Origin: an uncultured Gammaproteobacteria bacterium
GTDB lineage: Bacteria; Pseudomonadota; Gammaproteobacteria; SZUA-140
NCBI GenBank assembly: GCA_945787585.1
Contig: CALZIG010000313.1
Span: 1 to 5,081, forward strand
DNA: 5,081 nucleotides
Direction: 5' to 3'
The translations under genes and the position numbers were made by a program. A model generated the notes under the pieces. The model was not told the origin of the DNA, did no database searches, and was given only the letters and a program-made list of their open reading frames with translations. Positions 1-3,898 of this stretch are shown here, one piece after another (the stretch's first letter is position 1; each line of letters begins with the position of its first letter).

Positions 1-2
1 AC

Positions 3-473
3 AAAGACCACCCGCGCGTGATGGCGATGGGTGACGTCGATGAACTCAATAGCAGCATCGGCCTGATACAGACCCATGAGATTCCCGATGATATCCGGAC
101 AGTGCTGAACAACATTCAGCATCGCATGTTCGATCTGGGCGGTGAACTGAGCCTGCCCGGTCAGGGCTTTATCACTGAAGAAGCGATTACACAACTGGAT
201 GAGGCGCTGGAAAAGTTCAACACCGATCTACCGCCGCTCAAGGAATTTATCCTCCCCGGCGGCACTCCGGCGGCGGCACATTGCCACATGGCGCGCACCA
301 TCTGCCGTCGTGCCGAACGTAGCGTCATCGCATTTGGGCGCGATACTGAATTGAATCCCCGTGCCATCGCCTATCTCAACCGCCTGTCGGATCTACTGTT
401 TGTCATCGCTCGCGTATTGACACGTCGTCATGAGCTGGATGAACCCCAGTGGAATTCCAATAGAAATTCTTAA
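3..473 (+). CDS. PduO-type cob(I)alamin adenosyltransferase, 5'-truncated by window edge
   Basis: The reading frame is open from the window edge, starting with the residues KDHPRV and running to a TAA at 471-473. Enzymes of this family transfer the 5'-deoxyadenosyl group of ATP to cob(I)alamin in the cytoplasm, making adenosylcobalamin. Family hallmarks seen are GDVDELNSSIG near the visible N-terminus, then FILPGG, then CRRAER (the conserved Arg/Glu cluster known from human MMAB and PduO), and finally NRLSDLLFVIAR. About 157 residues are visible. The family is usually about 185-190 residues, so roughly 25-35 residues, including the N-terminal TxxGDxGxT ATP-binding segment, lie before the window. 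The ATG at 18 is internal, because conserved KDHPRV residues precede it. The Rossmann-protein gene follows after 39 bases on the same strand, so the two are probably co-transcribed. The family assignment is firm; the exact subgroup is not. Confidence 0.93.
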   Translation, partial: KDHPRVMAMGDVDELNSSIGLIQTHEIPDDIRTVLNNIQHRMFDLGGELSLPGQGFITEEAITQLDEALEKFNTDLPPLKEFILPGGTPAAAHCHMARTICRRAERSVIAFGRDTELNPRAIAYLNRLSDLLFVIARVLTRRHELDEPQWNSNRNS

Positions 474-512
474 CCCGCTATTATTCCAGATACTATAAAT
501 TACGGAGATTTT

Positions 513-1280
513 ATGAAGTCAGCCATTGTGGTGATCGGTATTGGCGAAATTGGCAGCGTCTTCGCGCGTGGCTTTCTACGCAATGGCCATCCGGTATACC
601 CCATCACCCGCGCTGAGAATATTTCAGCCGCGGCCGACAACATTCCGCAACCTGAGCTGGTGTTACTCGCCGTCGCCGAAGCGGACCTGCATTCAGTGCT
701 GGCGCAGATCCCCACCGCATGGCGCAACAAACTCGCATTACTGCAAAATGAATTACTGCCGCGCGACTGGCGGCAACATCAACTCGTCAATCCGACTGTC
801 ATCTCGGTGTGGTTTGAGAAGAAAAAGGGGCAGGACAGTAAAGTCATCATTCCATCGCCAGTACTGGGCCCTCATGCCGAACTAATTAAGACGGGACTGG
901 AATCCATCGGCATTGCTTGCAACGTCCTCACAAACGAGGACGAACTTCTTTTTGAGCTGGCACGCAAAAATGTTTACATCCTCACGTCCAACATTGCGGG
1001 GATAAAAACCGGCGGCACCGTCGGTGAGCTGTGGACACAGCACCGTGCTTTCGCGACCGCTGTCGCCAACGAAATCATCGCGCTACAGGAATACTTAACG
1101 GATAGCACACTACCACGTGATGCGTTGATTGATGGCATGGTCACAGCTTTTGATGGCGACCCAGATCACAAATGTATGGGGCGCTCAGCGCCCGCCAGAC
1201 TGGCGCGTGCACTGACGCTGGCCGCAGACGCGGGTATCGAGACACCGCAACTAAAGGCGATCGCTGCCATTCAATCATAG
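513..1280 (+). CDS. Ketopantoate-reductase-like NAD(P)-binding Rossmann protein
   Basis: This is a 255-residue cytoplasmic protein with no signal peptide. Residues 4-14 form a beta strand followed by the dinucleotide-binding glycine motif G9-x-G11-x-x-G14. Residues 48-54 (ELVLLAV) fit the next Rossmann strand, and LLQNE at 76-80 resembles the LQNG segment of ketopantoate reductases. In the helical C-terminal half, ARKNVYILTSNIAG (150-163) followed by GGTVGELW (167-174) resembles the Lys/Asn-bearing core of that family. The usual C-terminal SSMxQD...E signature is replaced by KCMGRSAPARLAR (220-232), so it is probably not a standard PanE, and the substrate is unknown. The ATG at 513 is chosen because a CGGAG Shine-Dalgarno sequence at 503-507 lies 5 bases upstream and the Rossmann strand starts directly after it. 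It likely follows the adenosyltransferase gene in one transcript. Other members of the 6-phosphogluconate-dehydrogenase-like superfamily remain possible. Confidence 0.8.
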   Translation: MKSAIVVIGIGEIGSVFARGFLRNGHPVYPITRAENISAAADNIPQPELVLLAVAEADLHSVLAQIPTAWRNKLALLQNELLPRDWRQHQLVNPTVISVWFEKKKGQDSKVIIPSPVLGPHAELIKTGLESIGIACNVLTNEDELLFELARKNVYILTSNIAGIKTGGTVGELWTQHRAFATAVANEIIALQEYLTDSTLPRDALIDGMVTAFDGDPDHKCMGRSAPARLARALTLAADAGIETPQLKAIAAIQS

Positions 1281-1287
1281 CCACGCG

Positions 1288-1314
1288 CCTCGTTCCTTAC
1301 CCATGCGAATGAGG
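1288..1314 (+). terminator. Hairpin just after the Rossmann-protein gene, possible weak terminator
   Basis: CCTCGTTC (1288-1295) can pair with GAATGAGG (1307-1314). This gives an 8-base stem with one G-U pair and an 11-base loop, starting 8 bases after the stop codon. No T-tract follows, so this is not a classical intrinsic terminator. It could instead stabilise the 3' end of the upstream mRNA or be chance. Confidence 0.3.
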
Positions 1315-1317
1315 ATA

Positions 1318-1369
1318 ACCGCTATCGTTAAGATAGCTAAAGTTTACCGCTAAAACACCGCTATATAGC
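1318..1369. repeat. Direct and inverted repeat cluster upstream of the PEP-CTERM gene
   Basis: The heptamer ACCGCTA occurs three times, at 1318-1324, 1346-1352 and 1357-1363. Two inverted elements share the same arms. GCTATC (1321-1326) and GATAGC (1332-1337) form a perfect 6-base inverted repeat around a 5-base centre, and GCTATATAGC (1360-1369) is a perfect 10-base palindrome. All lie 60-110 bases before the PEP-CTERM start codon, where an operator could sit. The repeats are seen directly; a role as a binding site for a regulator is inferred. Confidence 0.4.
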
Positions 1370-1407
1370 TCAGGAAAGCCGCCTATTTAACTACCAAATG
1401 GAATCGG

Positions 1408-1413
1408 TATAAA
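1408..1413 (+). promoter_or_regulatory. Possible -10 element for the PEP-CTERM gene
   Basis: TATAAA lies 15 bases before the ATG at 1429. The only hexamer at suitable distance for a -35 box is TTTAAC (1386-1391, 16-base spacer), which matches TTGACA at only three positions. Transcription from here would leave a very short leader without a Shine-Dalgarno sequence. The call is weak; a different sigma factor or an upstream start is equally possible. Confidence 0.2.
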
Positions 1414-1428
1414 GATGTTCCGAGTCCA

Positions 1429-2298
1429 ATGAAACCATCCACTCGCAAACAAAACACCTTCTATTTAGCGCTCACATTGCTATTGTTCATCGCCATCGGC
1501 ACCATGAGTCAGCTGATAGATTCGGACAACCCTCCGTTACCGACAACCACCCATGAAATAAATACGATAGACAAACAAAACTTATCACCCTCTGCCATCA
1601 ACACACGCAGCAGCGATCTGCAAATAGACAGCGCACCGGCCGCGTCGTCCGAGACTCACAGCAAAAAAATAGCTGACGCCCCACAGCGAATCCAGACCGA
1701 GATAACCACAGCTGACTCGCGAAGCACTGAGACAACAGCAGCGACTGCCTCTATCAAACAACCGAACGAAAATACGACGCCCAAAACGCTATCAGCAGGC
1801 CGCTCAACTAATAGTGGTCATGACACAGATGTAGAAACGAAAGCGGATGAAATCGCAGGCGCAGAAAAGATAGCAGGTGATGTCACAGACAAAAAGTCTG
1901 AAATACTTGATGAGACTTTAGACCAGAACCCAATGGATGATGCTGATGAATCCTCATCCTCACTTCATCCCACCAACCCACCCATTATGATTGTTGATGC
2001 GCGTTCAGCCGATCGCACCAGCACCCCATCAGAAGCGAATGCAGCCCCACTCACGCTGCCCACAATTCCCCCTGCCATTACAGCACCTCTGGCGTCAACA
2101 TCGATACCTGCTTTGAATACTCCAGCAGATATTTCGCCACCCTTTGACACTTCAGCTCCGTTAATTCCAACGCCAAACGAAATGCCAATAACAGAGAAGA
2201 TTGTTTCGATTCCTGAACCTGATGCTGGCCAGTTATTTACCACTGGGTTACTACTACTTGTGATTTTCACCCTGTATAGAAGGCGTAAAATTCACTAA
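1429..2298 (+). CDS. PEP-CTERM sorting-signal protein, low-complexity Ser/Thr/Pro/Ala-rich
   Basis: This 289-residue protein is probably exported and processed at the inner membrane. Residues 1-10 are basic and polar, and about 11-28 form a hydrophobic signal or anchor segment. Residues 31-260 are low complexity, rich in Ser, Thr, Pro, Ala, Asp and Glu, with no cysteine or tryptophan and one phenylalanine (239), so they are probably disordered and possibly glycosylated. The C-terminus is a textbook tripartite PEP-CTERM signal: IPEP at 261-264, a hydrophobic helix at about 269-283, and the basic tail RRRK at 284-287. In established systems such tails are recognised and cleaved by exosortase (EpsH/XrtA), often in bacteria making exopolysaccharide. 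No exosortase is in this window. The ATG at 1429 is the start because an in-frame TAG lies at 1366 with no other start codon between. No good Shine-Dalgarno sequence is visible. The middle part matches no family I recognise, and its function is unknown. Confidence 0.85.
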   Translation: MKPSTRKQNTFYLALTLLLFIAIGTMSQLIDSDNPPLPTTTHEINTIDKQNLSPSAINTRSSDLQIDSAPAASSETHSKKIADAPQRIQTEITTADSRSTETTAATASIKQPNENTTPKTLSAGRSTNSGHDTDVETKADEIAGAEKIAGDVTDKKSEILDETLDQNPMDDADESSSSLHPTNPPIMIVDARSADRTSTPSEANAAPLTLPTIPPAITAPLASTSIPALNTPADISPPFDTSAPLIPTPNEMPITEKIVSIPEPDAGQLFTTGLLLLVIFTLYRRRKIH

Positions 2299-2301
2299 CA
2301 T

Positions 2302-2892
2302 TCAGCCACCGAGTCGGCCATTATGAAAGTGTAGTTCGGGCGACTGCCCCTGCTCCAATGCAATCCGCGAAATTGATGCGTTAGAGATCTTCAAACGAAA
2401 CATCTTGTCATACGGTAAGCCGAGGGCATGACTAATTAACACCCGAATGACGCCAGCGTGTGCCACGACTAACAGATGTTGCCCCTGTTGTGCCTCCACC
2501 ATGTGCTGCCACGCCATCGTCACACGCGCTGAAAAATCGACCAGCGTCTCGGCCCCTTTGGGCCGATGAGCAATCGGATCGTCATAGAATCGCTGTAACT
2601 GTAGCGGATCAATCACCGTCAACTCGGCACGCGTCTTGCCCTCCCACGTACCAAATCCGATCTCTTTATAGTCATCTTCAATCGTCACGGGTAACTGTCT
2701 CGTCGCAGCACACGCCTCGGCAAAGGCACGGCAACGCACCAGTGGCGATGTAACAATCGCGTCCCACGGAGAATGTCCGTCAACTGCATTGAGCATCTGC
2801 TGCCACCCTTTGTCACTCAAAGGGTCATCAATTTGCCCGCGATAACGACTACCACCGACAGGCTCACCATGGCGCAGTAGATCAATCAACAT
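2302..2892 (-). CDS. cobC: CobC-type histidine phosphatase, probable alpha-ribazole phosphatase
   Basis: This is a 196-residue cytoplasmic enzyme of the histidine phosphatase (phosphoglycerate-mutase-like) superfamily. The catalytic set is complete: R7-H8-G9 with H8 as the phosphorylated histidine, R53 in SPLVRC, E84 in FGTWEG, and H145 in VVAHAG, with R150 close behind. HGEPVGG...YRGQIDDPLS at the N-terminus is typical of alpha-ribazole phosphatases, which remove the 5'-phosphate of alpha-ribazole phosphate (or of adenosylcobalamin phosphate) in nucleotide-loop assembly of cobalamin. A cobalamin adenosyltransferase gene lies 1.8 kb away on the other strand, which supports this reading. The ATG at 2892 is preferred; a GTG at 2898 would add two residues. 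The gene follows ampD by about 7 bases and is the last of its run, ending 3 bases from the stop of the convergent PEP-CTERM gene. Another phosphomonoester substrate cannot be excluded. Confidence 0.82.
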   Translation of the reverse strand: MLIDLLRHGEPVGGSRYRGQIDDPLSDKGWQQMLNAVDGHSPWDAIVTSPLVRCRAFAEACAATRQLPVTIEDDYKEIGFGTWEGKTRAELTVIDPLQLQRFYDDPIAHRPKGAETLVDFSARVTMAWQHMVEAQQGQHLLVVAHAGVIRVLISHALGLPYDKMFRLKISNASISRIALEQGQSPELHFHNGRLGG

Positions 2893-2899
2893 CAACACA

Positions 2900-3475
2900 T
2901 CATCCTTCAGTCACCAAGTCGATATCGTCCTGCAACATCGCACGGAAAAGTGCCCAGTCAAATGACGGCCCGGGATCGGTCTTGCGCCCCGGCGCAATAT
3001 CACAATGGCCCACCACGCGTGACGGTGTGATGCTGGGGTAAACATCCATCAACAGCCGCGTCAGTCGCGCTAGCACCTGATACTGCGCAGCTTCATACGC
3101 AGTATCATCGGTACCCTCTAGTTCGATCCCGATAGAGAAATCATTACACCGCTCACGCCCTTCGAAACTTGATGCGCCCGCATGCCACGCACGCTTTTCA
3201 AACGGTACAAACTGAATCACCGAACCATCGCGTCGGATCAACACATGCGCCGAAACACGCAGCTCGCTAAGCTCACAAAAAGAGGGATGCGCCGCTGGGT
3301 CTAGTTGATTACAAAAGAGATCCTCAATCCAGCCCTCACCAAACTCACCCGCGGGCAGGCTAATGCCATGAATCACTAGTAACTCGATGGTGCCATCAAG
3401 CGGGCGTTCATCACAGTTAGCCGATGGACGGCGACAGGCCGTCGTTATCCATCCGTTATCAACAATGCTAAACAT
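2900..3475 (-). CDS. ampD: 1,6-anhydro-N-acetylmuramyl-L-alanine amidase AmpD
   Basis: This is a 191-residue zinc amidase without a signal peptide, as expected for the cytoplasmic enzyme that removes the stem peptide from anhydromuropeptides during peptidoglycan recycling. In many bacteria this controls the AmpR inducer level and therefore beta-lactamase expression. It is full length for the family. The predicted zinc ligands are H36 (LLVIHGISLP), H157 (VVGHCDIAPG) and D167 (RKTDPG). E118 in NDFSIGIELEG and K165 match the catalytic Glu and Lys described for Citrobacter AmpD (E116, K162). The ATG at 3475 is chosen over an in-frame TTG at 3481, because AAGGA abuts that TTG directly but sits 6 bases from the ATG. 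The gene begins 9 bases after the cytochrome stop. The frequent partner ampE is not downstream; a CobC-like phosphatase gene takes that place. Confidence 0.95.
   Translation of the reverse strand: MFSIVDNGWITTACRRPSANCDERPLDGTIELLVIHGISLPAGEFGEGWIEDLFCNQLDPAAHPSFCELSELRVSAHVLIRRDGSVIQFVPFEKRAWHAGASSFEGRERCNDFSIGIELEGTDDTAYEAAQYQVLARLTRLLMDVYPSITPSRVVGHCDIAPGRKTDPGPSFDWALFRAMLQDDIDLVTEG
2903..2907 (-). promoter_or_regulatory. Shine-Dalgarno sequence of the cobC-like gene
   Basis: AAGGA on the minus strand lies 10 bases before the ATG at 2892 and only 4 bases before the alternative GTG at 2898. It sits within the last codons of ampD, next to its TGA, which points to translational coupling. The spacing alone does not settle the start; ATG is chosen for codon strength. 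Confidence 0.5.
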
Positions 3476-3481
3476 CAGCAA

Positions 3482-3486
3482 TCCTT
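3482..3486 (-). promoter_or_regulatory. Shine-Dalgarno sequence that fixes the ampD start
   Basis: AAGGA on the minus strand overlaps the TAA stop (3485-3487) of the cytochrome gene and lies 6 bases before the ATG at 3475. It leaves no spacer before the in-frame TTG at 3481, which rules out that longer start. Confidence 0.75.
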
Positions 3487-3811
3487 ACTGCTTCGCATGC
3501 TTAACCAGGTACATCGTAATCGCACGACGCTCATTGGCATCGGGCATCTGTTTACCACTGGAAGCCATATTGGTAACCATGCGTTCAACCGCACGCGGCC
3601 AATCTTCAGCCGTGTGTGTATCGAGTGCGGGTAAACCGTGACATTGACTACAATACTGCTTAAACAGCCCTGTAGCGGCTGAATTCGGTTCCGGTAAAAC
3701 CACCTCTGTGGCAGCCCCATCCCCCGCTTGCATCATCTTCTTACCCGCCGTACTAAAGATCACCCCCGCCAGGATTGCCATCACTGCTGCTGCAATTGCG
3801 AGATACCTCAT
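3485..3811 (-). CDS. Small membrane-anchored or secreted monoheme cytochrome c
   Basis: This is a 108-residue protein. Residues 1-20 form a hydrophobic signal or anchor helix (MRYLAIAAAVMAILAGVIFS) followed by the basic KK at 24-25, so the rest lies in the periplasm. A single heme-binding CSQCH motif covers residues 54-58 (C54, C57, H58), inside GLFKQYCSQCHGLP, a common class I cytochrome c context. The likely sixth heme ligand is M89 in GKQMPDANE, followed by a C-terminal helix (92-106). M79 and M83 are alternatives. The protein would carry electrons in the periplasm; its partner is not shown, but a tetraheme protein is encoded 81 bases upstream on the same strand. The ATG at 3811 is preferred over a GTG at 3817. 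AGGGG (3822-3826) lies 10 and 4 bases from these. ampD follows closely, suggesting a shared transcript. Confidence 0.9.
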   Translation of the reverse strand: MRYLAIAAAVMAILAGVIFSTAGKKMMQAGDGAATEVVLPEPNSAATGLFKQYCSQCHGLPALDTHTAEDWPRAVERMVTNMASSGKQMPDANERRAITMYLVKHAKQ

Positions 3812-3821
3812 AAACACTCAA

Positions 3822-3826
3822 CCCCT
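3822..3826 (-). promoter_or_regulatory. Shine-Dalgarno-like sequence of the small cytochrome c gene
   Basis: AGGGG on the minus strand lies 10 bases before the ATG at 3811 and 4 bases before the in-frame GTG at 3817. It is the only purine-rich ribosome-binding candidate in the 81-base gap, which otherwise shows no convincing promoter or terminator. Confidence 0.4.
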
Positions 3827-3898
3827 ACTATTAAAAACACGATAAATGACGATCATCCGCACACATTGTACTCAACATCCACGGGCAACACATACGCA

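Noticed and set aside
452..470. GAATT/AATTC inverted repeat at the end of the adenosyltransferase gene
   Set aside because: The arms are only five A/T-rich bases and lie inside coding sequence. It is too weak for a terminator.
494..499. TATAAA before the Rossmann-protein gene as a promoter -10 box
   Set aside because: No -35-like hexamer lies at suitable distance, and the 39-base gap fits read-through from the adenosyltransferase gene.
541..885. 114-codon open frame inside the Rossmann-protein gene in another frame
   Set aside because: It overlaps the GxGxxG-bearing frame, and its product is Arg/Cys/Pro-rich and domain-free. It is a frame shadow.
1965..2270. Open frame of about 100 codons antisense to the PEP-CTERM gene
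   Set aside because: Its Gly/Val/Ser-rich content is what the reverse complement of Pro/Ala/Thr/Ser-rich codons gives. No ribosome-binding site or recognisable domain was seen, and the + strand protein has a clear sorting signal.
3686..3694. The residues PEP (40-42) in the small cytochrome as a PEP-CTERM signal
   Set aside because: The motif is in the linker before the heme domain, not followed by a hydrophobic helix and basic tail at the C-terminus. It is chance.
3827..3898. Possible 20-codon peptide or promoter in the gap between the two cytochrome genes
   Set aside because: The short minus-strand frame has no ribosome-binding site and no recognisable sequence, and promoter-like hexamers there do not have proper spacing. 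I see nothing supportable in this gap.
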